This document shows positions 28,345 to 36,459 of a DNA stretch of 47,206 bases, in pieces (within the stretch, counting starts at the first letter, position 1; every line of letters begins with the position of its first letter). The translations under genes were made by a program, and so were the position numbers. The DNA comes from Rhodospirillales bacterium (GTDB lineage Bacteria; Pseudomonadota; Alphaproteobacteria; Rhodospirillales; Defluviicoccaceae). The stretch lies in contig JADJXQ010000013.1 in assembly GCA_016710335.1 (NCBI GenBank), forward strand, positions 1-47,206. Direction: 5' to 3'. Below the pieces are notes generated by a model. It saw only the letters and a list, made by a program, of their open reading frames with translations, was not told where the DNA came from and made no database searches.

Positions 28345-28424
28345 TCTTATTGTCATCGCTCTACGGCGATCTCTTCTTTATCGCTCGATGGCGATCTCTC
28401 TATTTACTGCTCGATGGCGATCTC
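28345..28424 (-). repeat. Three tandem copies of the 3' end of the OmpA-like gene
   Basis: On the minus strand the last codons of the OmpA-like gene (GAGATCGCCATCGAGCAG, then TAA) recur immediately downstream: GAGATCGCCATCGAGCGATAA and a more diverged GAGATCGCCGTAGAGCGATGA. The period is 25-26 bases. Only the first copy is coding. The copies look like local slippage duplications in the 3' UTR. Confidence 0.7.
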
Positions 28425-29246
28425 GACACGCCGGTTCTGGGGCTCGCGAACGCCGTCGCCGGTCTTCACCAGCGGCTCGGTCTCACCCTTGGCAGCAGTG
28501 TCGATCTGGTTCTGGTCAATGCCCATCTTTGCGAGAGCCGCCCGAACCGCTTTGGCCCGACGCTCGGACAGGCCCATGTTATAGTCAGCCGGACCAGAGG
28601 TGTCGGTATGGCCAGTCGCCATGATGGTTTTGTACGAACCGGACTTGGCGGTGTCCGTCACAGTCTTGAGGATGTCCATGGCCTCGGAAGTGACGTTGGC
28701 CTTGTCCCAATCAAAGAACACCAGATAGCTGCCGGGCGCAGCGGGCACGCCCGCCATTGCCGCCTCGATCTTGGCCATCGCATCCTTGAAGCCGTCCCGA
28801 CAAGCGGCAATGTGGTCTTGCTGGAAGGGCCAGTTCTCTTCCTGCTCCTGCATCCAGCACTCATACATGGCTTGCGCTCGAGCTGCCTCGTCCGGAATCT
28901 TGGTCCTGGCGCTGGCGTCGAGGGCCGTGACAAGGCGGTTGCGAGCTGCCGACAGCTCACCAACCTTCTCGCTCGGCAAGTTGCGGGCGCTGGTTTCTTC
29001 CGGCGCCGGGGGGTTGTTGTTGCCGGCGGCCATCGACCGCACCGCGAAGGTGTCGGAATCGCGGTAGTCGCCTTCTCCGTACTCAGCTTTCGACAACGCC
29101 AGATAGTCTGCGGACAGCGCGGTTGCGAAGGCGGACCCCTGCGGCGTCATCTTCTGTGCCTTCCCGTATTGCAGCCCCGCACACCCAGCGACGCTTACGA
29201 CCGCCAATCCAGCGACGGCAATTCTGCTCAGCTGGTTCATACTCAT
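28404..29246 (-). CDS. OmpA-family lipoprotein
   Basis: 280 residues. A lipoprotein signal peptide ends in VSVAGC (lipobox). A helical middle segment follows, with several tryptophans and charged residues. The OmpA C-terminal peptidoglycan-binding domain has FFDWDKANVTSEAMDIL, ATGHTDTSGPADYNMGLSERRAKAVRAAL and REPQNRRVEIAIEQ, with the conserved D and R of the meso-DAP pocket. Probably outer-membrane-anchored, tethering to the cell wall like Pal. ATG at 29246 or 29240 both have GGAGGAG upstream. Its 3' end is followed by repeat copies. Confidence 0.87.
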   Translation of the reverse strand: MSMNQLSRIAVAGLAVVSVAGCAGLQYGKAQKMTPQGSAFATALSADYLALSKAEYGEGDYRDSDTFAVRSMAAGNNNPPAPEETSARNLPSEKVGELSAARNRLVTALDASARTKIPDEAARAQAMYECWMQEQEENWPFQQDHIAACRDGFKDAMAKIEAAMAGVPAAPGSYLVFFDWDKANVTSEAMDILKTVTDTAKSGSYKTIMATGHTDTSGPADYNMGLSERRAKAVRAALAKMGIDQNQIDTAAKGETEPLVKTGDGVREPQNRRVEIAIEQ

Positions 29247-29271
29247 GCTCCTCCTCGTGTTCACTGAATCA

Positions 29272-29301
29272 AGTATAAGATCATAAAAAGTGTCACGACA
29301 A
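29272..29301 (-). promoter_or_regulatory. Possible promoter of the OmpA-like gene
   Basis: On the minus strand TTGTCG (from 29301) and TATACT (ending 29272) are separated by 18 bases, in a locally AT-rich segment 26 bases before the start. Moderate match only. Confidence 0.4.
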
Positions 29302-29405
29302 CCGCTTGTGGATCGAATTCTATACGATTTCCATTTGATCGTGTCCACTGGTAAGGATGACGTGCAACCGCCAAGCGGTGCCCCGGACGCGGGGAATTGT
29401 CGCCG

Positions 29406-30116
29406 TTATCGCCCCGCGGGCCGGAAACCCGCGTCGGCCGCTTCCGACACCGTTTCAAAGCACCGGTCGCCCTGCCCCGGGTTGATCTGCAGCCGTTCGT
29501 AGCTGGCGCCGCCCTCGATGTGGTAGATGCGCTCGCCGCTGCCGGTCACGTTGCCTTTGACGGGGCAAGGGTCGTCGAAGGCGTAAAGCCGCGCCTCCCG
29601 ATCTCCGCGGCGCCAAGCCACCGGAAAAACGAATGGGCCCTGCCACATTCCACGGCGATCGCGCCGTGCGGCGGCTTCCTGCGTTTCGAACTGCCGCGAG
29701 TACTTCCGGAACGCCACCGCCCAGCCGGCAGTCACGATCATTTCGTTGAGGCTTTGTCCGTCGACGGTGCACATCGCCACCATCCTGCCCCAGCGATCGC
29801 GCGTAACCACCTTGCACGCAAGCTCGCGCCCCAGGGTCGCTTCGACAAGCCACGCCGTCGCCATCACCCCGCAGGGATACTCGAATTCTGCGACACTGCA
29901 GTACTGGTCGCTCTCGGGGGCGTCGACGCCGTGCAAACGGATCTTTTCCCCGGCCATCTCGAGAGTATCGCCGTCGATCACTTTTGCCGGTCCGACGATG
30001 TCGGCCTCTGCATTCGTGATCATCAGGATGAGAGCCGCGACGATGACGGCCGCGGCCCACGCCAGCCTTAGCGACGACCGCAGCCGCGTGAAGAGGCTTT
30101 CCGCTGCATAGGACAT
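29406..30116 (-). CDS. Exported thermonuclease (SNase) family protein
   Basis: 236 residues with an N-terminal hydrophobic segment (LAWAAAVIVAALILMITNAEA) acting as signal peptide or anchor. The staphylococcal nuclease domain has VIDGDTLEMAGEKIRLHGVDAPE, with D50, R60, D66 and E68 in the usual metal/catalytic positions. A C-terminal module starts CPVKGNVTGSGERIYHIEGG and continues with GDRCFETVSEAADAGFRPA, common to many proteobacterial SNases. Expected to act outside the cytoplasm. A striking palindrome precedes it. Confidence 0.85.
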   Translation of the reverse strand: MSYAAESLFTRLRSSLRLAWAAAVIVAALILMITNAEADIVGPAKVIDGDTLEMAGEKIRLHGVDAPESDQYCSVAEFEYPCGVMATAWLVEATLGRELACKVVTRDRWGRMVAMCTVDGQSLNEMIVTAGWAVAFRKYSRQFETQEAAARRDRRGMWQGPFVFPVAWRRGDREARLYAFDDPCPVKGNVTGSGERIYHIEGGASYERLQINPGQGDRCFETVSEAADAGFRPAGR

Positions 30117-30141
30117 GGCGTCGCTCCCTTCTGGAGCGGTC

Positions 30142-30161
30142 TATACCCCACACGGGGTATA
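30142..30161. promoter_or_regulatory. Palindrome resembling a CsoR/CstR-family operator
   Basis: Perfect 8-base arms TATACCCC (30142-30149) and GGGGTATA (30154-30161) around ACAC, 26 bases before the nuclease ATG in the 78-base gap after valS. Operators of the CsoR/CstR/FrmR metal- or sulfur-sensing repressors have the form ATACCC-Nx-GGGTAT. No such repressor gene is in the window. A CGCTCC/GGAGCG hairpin (30122-30138) overlies the ribosome site. Confidence 0.45.
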
Positions 30162-30194
30162 CCTACAAAATGTAATCGCCGGCGCGGGCGGGAT

Positions 30195-32846
30195 TTAGGT
30201 GAATGTCGCCAGACGTTCCGCCGCGTCATTCAAACGCGCGCGCACCTGCATTGCCTCGTCCCGTCGCTCCCGTTCGGTCTCGACCACATCTTGCGGCGCC
30301 TTGGCGAGAAACTTGTCGTTGGCGAGCTTGCGGTCGAACCGGTCGATCTCCCCGTCCAGCTTCGCCATCTCCCGCTGCAGCCGCGCCTTCTCGGCCGCGA
30401 CGTCAATGACGTCGGCGATGGGCAGCATCACCGTGGCCTCATCCAGCACGGCCTGCACCGAGCCCCGCGGGAGGTCTCCACTGAGAATGTCCGCCGACGA
30501 AAGCCGCGCCAGACTTAGGATCAACTGCCGGTGACGCAGAAGCCGGTCGCGCGCCGCCTCGCCCGCTCCCTGCAACAGCATGGGGATCGCGGCCGCCGGT
30601 GGCACATTCATTTCCGCACGTACGGAGCGCACCAGCGATATCAACCGCACGACCCAATCCATTTCCGCTGCCGCGTCGGCATCGATCCGGGCGGGATCGA
30701 AGCGCGGCCACGGCCGGCGGATCAGGAGTTCGCCCCCGCGGTCTGCGGACTTCTGGAACAGTTCCTCACTGAGGAACGGCATGAACGGATGCAACACGTG
30801 CAGGATCCTATCGAGCACCCATGCCGCGGTAGCTCGGGTTTCCGCCTGACGCATCGCGTCGCTTCCGAGCAGGATCGGCTTGGCGAACTCCAGGTACCAA
30901 TCGCAGAATGTGCCCCACACGAACTGATAGAGAGCGCCGGTGGCTTCGTTGAAGCGATACGCTTCGATGCCGGCCGCCACCCGCTCGCTCGCCTCGGCCA
31001 TCTTGCCCGCGATCCAGCGGTTGACGATTTCGTCGCCGTCGAAGGGATCGAACCCTGCAACGTAGTGGCACTCGTACATCTCGCAGAACCGGGCGGCGTT
31101 CCACAGCTTGGTGCCGAAGTTGCGGTAGCCCGCAACCCGTTGCTCCGACATCTTGACGTCCCGCCCCTGCGCAGCGAACGCTGTCAGCGTCATGCGCAGC
31201 GCGTCAGCCCCGAAGTCGTCGATCAGCCGTAGCGGGTCGATGACGTTCCCCTTGGACTTGGACATCTTCTGGCCCTTCTCGTCCCGCACCAGAGCGTGGA
31301 TGTAGACGGTGTGGAACGGCACCTCGTCCATGAAGTGCAGCCCCATCATCATCATGCGGGCGATCCAGAAGAAAATAATGTCGAAGCCGGTGACCAGAAC
31401 GTCAGTCGGATACCGTTCAAGCTCCGGCGTCCGTTCCGGCCAGCCCAAGGTCGAGAACGGCCAGAGGGCCGACGAGAACCACGTGTCCAGCACGTCGGTG
31501 TCGCGATCGAGGGCCACGTCCTCGCCATAGTGGGCGCGGGCCGCGGCCGCGGCGGCGTCCTCGCTCTCCTCGACGAACACCGTGCCATCAGGGCCATACC
31601 ACGCCGGGATCTGGTGCCCCCACCAGATCTGGCGCGACACGCACCACGGCTGGATGTTGCGCATCCACTCGAAGTAGGTCTTGGCCCATTGTTCCGGCAC
31701 GAAGCGGGTGCGTCCCTCCTCCACCGCCGCGATGGCCGGGCCAGCCAGGGTCTTGGCGTCGACGAACCACTGATCGGTGAGCCACGGCTCGACGGCGACG
31801 CCGGATCGGTCGCCGTAAGGCATCATGATCAGGTGATCCTCGATGCGCTCCAGGAGGCCGAGGCTCTCCATCTCCCGCACGATGGCGTCTCGCGCCTCGT
31901 ATCGGTCGAGGCCGCGGAAGCGCTCAGGCACGACCTCGTTCATGCAGGCGCCGGCGTCGAGCACGTTGATCATCTCGAGACCGTGGCGGCGCCCGACCTC
32001 GAAGTCGTTGAAATCATGCGCCGGGGTGATCTTGACGGCGCCGGTGCCCTTCTCCGGGTCGGCATGGGCGTCGGCGACCACCGGAATCGGGCGGTCGACG
32101 ATCGGCAGCAGGCAGCGGCGGCCGACGAGATCGGCGTAGCGCTCGTCGTCGGGATGCACGGCGACCGCGGTGTCGCCCAGCATCGTCTCCGGTCGCGTCG
32201 TCGCCACCGTCACAAAACGGCCCGGTTCGCCTTCGACGGGGTAGCGGAAGTACCACTGGTGGCCATGCACCTCCCGCTGCTCGACCTCGAGGTCGGCAAT
32301 CGCCGTCTGCAACAGCGGATCCCAGTTGACCAGCCGCTTGTCGCGGTACATCAGGCCTTGCTTGTACAGCTCCACGAACACCTTGCGCACCGCCACCGAC
32401 AGACCCTCGTCCATGGTGAAGCGTTCGCGGGACCAGTCGCACGAGGCGCCGAGACGGCGTAGTTGTTGGCCGATCGTCCCGCCGGATTCCTCCTTCCACG
32501 TCCAGATGCGCTCGATGAAGCGCTCGCGGCCGAGGCTGTGGCGGCTGAGGCCTTCTTTCTCAAGCTGCCGTTCAACCACCATCTGCGTTGCGATGCCGGC
32601 ATGATCCATGCCCGGCTGCCACAACGCGTCCTTGCCGCGCATGCGCGCGAAGCGGATAAGCACGTCCTGCAGGGTGTTGTTGAGGGCGTGGCCCATATGC
32701 AGACTGCCGGTGACGTTCGGCGGCGGAATGACGATGGTGTAAGACGAGCCTCCGGGCTTGGCGCCGCAGGCGAACGCGTTGGCCTGCTCCCACGCGGCGT
32801 ACCATCGCCGTTCGATCTCCGCCGGGGAATATGTCGTGCTGAGCAT
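30195..32846 (-). CDS. valS: Valyl-tRNA synthetase
   Basis: Class I aminoacyl-tRNA synthetase charging tRNA-Val, 883 residues. PPPNVTGSLHMGHALNNT holds the HIGH motif; KMSKSKGNVIDP holds KMSKS. The editing domain shows TTRPETMLGDTAVAVHP, and the tRNA-binding region is WNAARFCEMY onward. The C-terminal arm (VAAEKARLQREMAKLDGEIDRFDRKL) is a coiled coil. Gene order popZ-valS is conserved in alphaproteobacteria. Catalytic motifs intact. Confidence 0.98.
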   Translation of the reverse strand: MLSTTYSPAEIERRWYAAWEQANAFACGAKPGGSSYTIVIPPPNVTGSLHMGHALNNTLQDVLIRFARMRGKDALWQPGMDHAGIATQMVVERQLEKEGLSRHSLGRERFIERIWTWKEESGGTIGQQLRRLGASCDWSRERFTMDEGLSVAVRKVFVELYKQGLMYRDKRLVNWDPLLQTAIADLEVEQREVHGHQWYFRYPVEGEPGRFVTVATTRPETMLGDTAVAVHPDDERYADLVGRRCLLPIVDRPIPVVADAHADPEKGTGAVKITPAHDFNDFEVGRRHGLEMINVLDAGACMNEVVPERFRGLDRYEARDAIVREMESLGLLERIEDHLIMMPYGDRSGVAVEPWLTDQWFVDAKTLAGPAIAAVEEGRTRFVPEQWAKTYFEWMRNIQPWCVSRQIWWGHQIPAWYGPDGTVFVEESEDAAAAAARAHYGEDVALDRDTDVLDTWFSSALWPFSTLGWPERTPELERYPTDVLVTGFDIIFFWIARMMMMGLHFMDEVPFHTVYIHALVRDEKGQKMSKSKGNVIDPLRLIDDFGADALRMTLTAFAAQGRDVKMSEQRVAGYRNFGTKLWNAARFCEMYECHYVAGFDPFDGDEIVNRWIAGKMAEASERVAAGIEAYRFNEATGALYQFVWGTFCDWYLEFAKPILLGSDAMRQAETRATAAWVLDRILHVLHPFMPFLSEELFQKSADRGGELLIRRPWPRFDPARIDADAAAEMDWVVRLISLVRSVRAEMNVPPAAAIPMLLQGAGEAARDRLLRHRQLILSLARLSSADILSGDLPRGSVQAVLDEATVMLPIADVIDVAAEKARLQREMAKLDGEIDRFDRKLANDKFLAKAPQDVVETERERRDEAMQVRARLNDAAERLATFT

Positions 32847-32962
32847 CTTTCGCCTGCTTTTGAAACGCCATCATCCGGGATCGGAAGGGGCTCAGTTCGG
32901 GCGCCGGGCGTTCGGCGACGCCTGGCCAGCACGCCTCTGTTAGCGGGCGGACGACGGGCTCG

Positions 32963-33598
32963 TCAATCTTCGAGGCGTTCGGCCCGGTTGACCATCAGGT
33001 CGATTTCCCGCTTGACCAAACGCTCGACGAGGTAGGGCAAGTTGCGATCCAGCCACTCCTTCAGCATCGGACGCAGCATCTCGCGGACCATACTCTCGAT
33101 GGTGACGTCGGACCCCCCGACCGCGACGTCGCGCCGACTGAGGATGGCCTTGGCCAACTGCGCCAGCACATCGGTGGACGCGAGCGCCGATTCCGGGGAG
33201 ATCATTGAGTTGGCTCGCATCTCCGGAGTCAGATCGAGCACGTCATCGCGTTGGAGTTCGCTTCTCCCATCGAGATCGAAATGGGAATCGATCGCGCCAA
33301 CCGGAGATTCGGGCGAATCGAACGCGACATCGGCGTCACCGTCTCTGGCCGCTGCTTCAGGATCGGCCGCCAACTGTTTCTGGGCCCCGTCCGATGCAGC
33401 CGTCTCCTCGGGCCGGAGTTGCGGCATGTCACGCTCCGGTGTGGCATGATTGGGATCGACATCATCAGCGGGAGCCGCCCCGCGGCCGGCGTCGGCCTTG
33501 TCCTCATCTTCCTCCGAAAGAATCCTCCGGATGGAAGCGAGGATGTCTTCCATCGACGGCTCTTGAGTATCCGCCTGGCTTTTCTTGTCGTCAACCAT
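32963..33598 (-). CDS. popZ: PopZ/DUF2497 polar organizing protein
   Basis: 211 residues. N-terminal EPSMEDILASIRRILSEE helix, a long acidic proline-poor disordered middle (about residues 30-135) and a conserved C-terminal helical region LKEWLDRNLPYLVERLVKREIDLMVNRAE. This is the PopZ layout: client-binding helix, flexible acidic linker, oligomerisation helices. PopZ forms a polar scaffold anchoring ParB-parS and cell-cycle kinases. The position between tolC and valS is typical. Confidence 0.87.
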   Translation of the reverse strand: MVDDKKSQADTQEPSMEDILASIRRILSEEDEDKADAGRGAAPADDVDPNHATPERDMPQLRPEETAASDGAQKQLAADPEAAARDGDADVAFDSPESPVGAIDSHFDLDGRSELQRDDVLDLTPEMRANSMISPESALASTDVLAQLAKAILSRRDVAVGGSDVTIESMVREMLRPMLKEWLDRNLPYLVERLVKREIDLMVNRAERLED

Positions 33599-33735
33599 CG
33601 GCCCTGCATCAAAAGGGGTATTAGACGACTACCCTACTCCACGAGCCGGCCAAATCCAATTCTTTACGACTCCAAAGACGATACTTCGCGGTTTGCCGCC
33701 CGGCGCAACACCGCCGCTGAAGCTCGCCACCGCGG

Positions 33736-35148
33736 TTATCGGCGCGTCGGCACGGCCGGCACGAAAGCAGGATCGTTCATGTCGCCGATGCTGTCGCCGC
33801 CGAACCACTTTCCGCGAACCTGCTGATAGTGATTGCCGGGCTCGTACTGTTGGACCGGAAGCTGCAACTCGCCGGCCGTCAACGTGCCGGTGGCGGACAT
33901 CAGTTCGTAGGCGAAGCGGATCACATCGCGTTTCGCCAACACCAGGCTTCGCTGCGAGTCGATCAGGTCCTGCTGCGTATCAAGCACATCAAGGACGGTT
34001 CGCGTTCCCACCGCCTGCTCGCGCTCGACCCCTTCCACCGCGATTTCGTTAGCGCGCACCTCGGTGCCAAAGGCCTTGTCCTGAGCCTGCGCCGCCTCGA
34101 ACTCGTTCCACGCCTGGGTCGCGTCGCGGATGGCGAGACGTCGCTGAGCGTTGACGGTGTCCCTGGCCTCGGCAACGATCTGCTTCGCTTCCCGTAGCCG
34201 CGAATACACCGCGCCGGACTGGTAGAGCGGCACCGTAAGATTGACTGCCGCGCGGAGGTCGTCTGCTTCGATGTTGTCTCCGGCTGCATCGACGCCGGTG
34301 GACGCTTCGCCGGTCAGGTTGAGTTCAGGCAGAAGTTCGCCGCGCACTTGATCGACCCGGTCACGCGCCCGTCGCTCGTCGTACTCCGCCGCCAGAAGCT
34401 CCGGGTTGTTGGCTGACGCCAACTCCACCGCCTCTGTCAGGCTGTCCGGAATTTGAGGCGGAACGGTCGGAAGCTGCAGCGCGCCCGGCGGCATGCCGAT
34501 GATCCGCAAGAACTCTGCGCGCGCCACCTGCAACTCGCCTTCCCGCTGCAGCCGGTCCGCCGTCGAGCGAGCGAGGCGCGCTTCCGATTGGAACACATCG
34601 GTCCGCGTCACCTCGCCGACGTCGAAACGATCGCCGGTTGCCTGGAAGAACCGCTGCAGCCTCTGCTCGTTCTGGACCTCGAACTCAACAACCGCCTGCG
34701 CCGCCAGCACGTTGACGTACGCCGAGACGGCAGCGAGCAGGACCCGTTGCTGGGCGTCGAGCAGCCGCGCCCGCGCCGCCATTACGGCGTTTTCCGCGGC
34801 TCGCGTCGCAGCGATGGTGCGCCCGCCCCGAAACAACGGCTGCACGATGCGACCGCCAATCTCGCGGGGCGTAAGGTTCTGCGAGTCCGACCCTCCGACA
34901 TCGCCTCTGAACGTACGGCGCCGAACACCGAGCTCCCCGAACGCCTCGGCAGAAGGCCGCCAACCCGACAGCGCTTGCGGCACCTGTTCGTCCACCTGCC
35001 GCAACTGGGCGCGCTGCGCTTGAAGTTCTGGGTTATTGAGGTAGGCGGAGGCCAATGCCTCTTCCAGCGTCTGGCCGCTCGCGGTGGCCGTAAACAACAC
35101 CGATCCGAGGACAAGGCCCACAACACCGACCGCTGGCAAACCCTTCAT
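33736..35148 (-). CDS. tolC: TolC family outer membrane channel protein
   Basis: 470 residues: signal peptide (MKGLPAVGVVGLVLGSVLFTATASG), then the duplicated OEP helical/beta repeats (LEEALASAYLNNPELQAQRAQLR; LTEAVELASANNPELLAAEYDERRARD). LNLTGEAS and AVNLTVPLYQSGAVYSRLREA mark the beta-barrel strands of type I secretion and efflux outer membrane factors. Trimeric export duct; no inner-membrane partner is in the window. It follows pcm in the conserved pcm-tolC-popZ-valS order. Confidence 0.92.
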   Translation of the reverse strand: MKGLPAVGVVGLVLGSVLFTATASGQTLEEALASAYLNNPELQAQRAQLRQVDEQVPQALSGWRPSAEAFGELGVRRRTFRGDVGGSDSQNLTPREIGGRIVQPLFRGGRTIAATRAAENAVMAARARLLDAQQRVLLAAVSAYVNVLAAQAVVEFEVQNEQRLQRFFQATGDRFDVGEVTRTDVFQSEARLARSTADRLQREGELQVARAEFLRIIGMPPGALQLPTVPPQIPDSLTEAVELASANNPELLAAEYDERRARDRVDQVRGELLPELNLTGEASTGVDAAGDNIEADDLRAAVNLTVPLYQSGAVYSRLREAKQIVAEARDTVNAQRRLAIRDATQAWNEFEAAQAQDKAFGTEVRANEIAVEGVEREQAVGTRTVLDVLDTQQDLIDSQRSLVLAKRDVIRFAYELMSATGTLTAGELQLPVQQYEPGNHYQQVRGKWFGGDSIGDMNDPAFVPAVPTRR

Positions 35149-35294
35149 GTTTCCACCTCGTGGGTACAGTCTGACAATTTACGCCTGCGCATGTTGCGCC
35201 TGCACTAACTCTGTGCATGAACACGCATGCGCCGCCCTCGTCAGCGCACGCTGACCAAGTTCCCGTCTGCAGCGTGCGTACACCACCAATGCGT

Positions 35295-35951
35295 TCAAAG
35301 AAAGACGAATTTCTCCCGAGGTTCGAATCCGGGCAACACAGGCGCGGACGCTTCGAACAGCGGGCGCCTCGCCAATGCTCCGTGTGTCCGCGTGAACAGG
35401 GTTGCAAACCCCATCCCCTGCGGCACCGACATGACGGAAACCAGGCGGCCGCCCTCAGCCAATTGATCGGCGATCGCCGGCGGCAGTTCGGCAAGCGCTC
35501 CCTCGATGACGATGACATCGTAGGGGCCGCCTCGCGCATAACCCTCTGTCAGCGGCAACTGCACGACCGCTGCATTGTCGACGCTCAACAGCTCGAGTGC
35601 TCGGGATGCCCTTGCCGCAAGCGCCTCATCACTCTCCAGCGCCACCACCGTGTTGGCCATGGTTGCCATGACGGCGGTGCCATAGCCGCTGTTGCAGCCG
35701 ATATCGAGGACCACGTCGTCGCGGCCGATCGCCGCCTCCTGAACCAGGCGCGCGAGGATCAGCGGCTCCAACATATAGCGGCCGCCCCCCAGCGGGATGT
35801 CCTCATCCACATAGGCGACGTCTTTGAGAGCGTCCGGGACGAAGGCCTCTCGCGGCAACGTTCGCATCGCTTCGATGACCAGCGGATCGATGATCTGATT
35901 GGTCCGCAGTTGATTTTCGACCATCGTCCGGCGGGCTGCGGCGTAGTTCAT
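35295..35951 (-). CDS. pcm: Protein-L-isoaspartate O-methyltransferase family protein
   Basis: 218 residues from the ATG at 35951 (MNYAAARRTMVENQLRTNQI), the family start; upstream in-frame ATGs add an unrelated leader. The SAM-binding motif is VVLDIGCNSGYGTAVMA. FVPDALKDVAYVDEDIPL and MLEPLILARLVQ replace the usual PCMT substrate loop in the manner of alphaproteobacterial homologues next to tolC. Repair of isoaspartyl residues is the family role, but this subgroup is divergent and may have another substrate. Confidence 0.85.
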   Translation of the reverse strand: MNYAAARRTMVENQLRTNQIIDPLVIEAMRTLPREAFVPDALKDVAYVDEDIPLGGGRYMLEPLILARLVQEAAIGRDDVVLDIGCNSGYGTAVMATMANTVVALESDEALAARASRALELLSVDNAAVVQLPLTEGYARGGPYDVIVIEGALAELPPAIADQLAEGGRLVSVMSVPQGMGFATLFTRTHGALARRPLFEASAPVLPGFEPREKFVFL

Positions 35952-36074
35952 GTTCGACCGTCGTGGCTGGGCAAGATGCATGGCAGAGGAACGTCGGTTT
36001 ATAGCGGCGCGCTGCTTCGAAAACAATCCTCCCACTTCAACCGGCCCGAAAATTCCCGATATGTTACAGCAGCA

Positions 36075-36103
36075 TTGACCCTTCCTCGGCCGCGCATTAG
36101 GTT
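36075..36103 (+). promoter_or_regulatory. Possible promoter for tRNA-Cys/tRNA-Asn
   Basis: TTGACC at 36075-36080 and TAGGTT at 36098-36103 with a 17-base spacer, about 48 bases before tRNA-Cys. A good -35 and a weak -10. Confidence 0.4.
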
Positions 36104-36150
36104 TGCGCCGTGTCAGTGATGCGCCGGGGCCTTGGGTTCGGCTCTTCGCC

Positions 36151-36224
36151 GGCGCGGTGGCGGAGTGGCTACGCAGCGGCCTGCAAAGCCGTGAACACCG
36201 GTTCGAGTCCGGTCCGCGCCTCCA
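36151..36224 (+). tRNA. tRNA-Cys (GCA)
   Basis: Acceptor GGCGCGG pairs with CCGCGCC; anticodon loop CTGCAAA gives GCA; T-arm ACCGG TTCGAGT CCGGT; discriminator T followed by encoded CCA (36222-36224). Nine bases separate it from tRNA-Asn, so both are likely processed from one transcript. Confidence 0.96.
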
Positions 36225-36233
36225 GACGTCTGA

Positions 36234-36308
36234 TCCGGAGTAGCTCAGTGGTAGAGCAAGCGGCTGTTAACCGCTGGGTCGGGGGTTCGAATCCCTCCTC
36301 CGGAGCCA
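36234..36308 (+). tRNA. tRNA-Asn (GTT)
   Basis: Acceptor TCCGGAG pairs with CTCCGGA; anticodon loop CTGTTAA gives GTT; T-arm GGGGG TTCGAAT CCCTC; discriminator G with encoded CCA (36306-36308). A strong terminator follows eight bases later. Confidence 0.97.
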
Positions 36309-36316
36309 ACGATGCC

Positions 36317-36349
36317 AAGGGGCCGAGCCGCTCCGGCTTGGCCCCTTTT
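36317..36349 (+). terminator. Rho-independent terminator of the tRNA-Cys/Asn unit
   Basis: A 14-base stem, AAGGGGCCGAGCCG (36317-36330) against CGGCTTGGCCCCTT (36334-36347) with a 3-base loop and one G-T pair, followed by TT then GCTTCTT. Confidence 0.88.
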
Positions 36350-36459
36350 GCTTCTTGTGGACGCATCGCAAGGCGTCGCTTTTCGGGAACTCGACGATCA
36401 GGCGCGCAACGCCGGCTGCATTACGCGGAGGCCGGCATAGCACCTGAAAGCGCGGACTG

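Noticed and set aside
31296..32462. Long open frame antisense to valS
   Set aside because: Shadow of a certain gene; sequence rich in H, R and D as expected from antisense GC-rich DNA.
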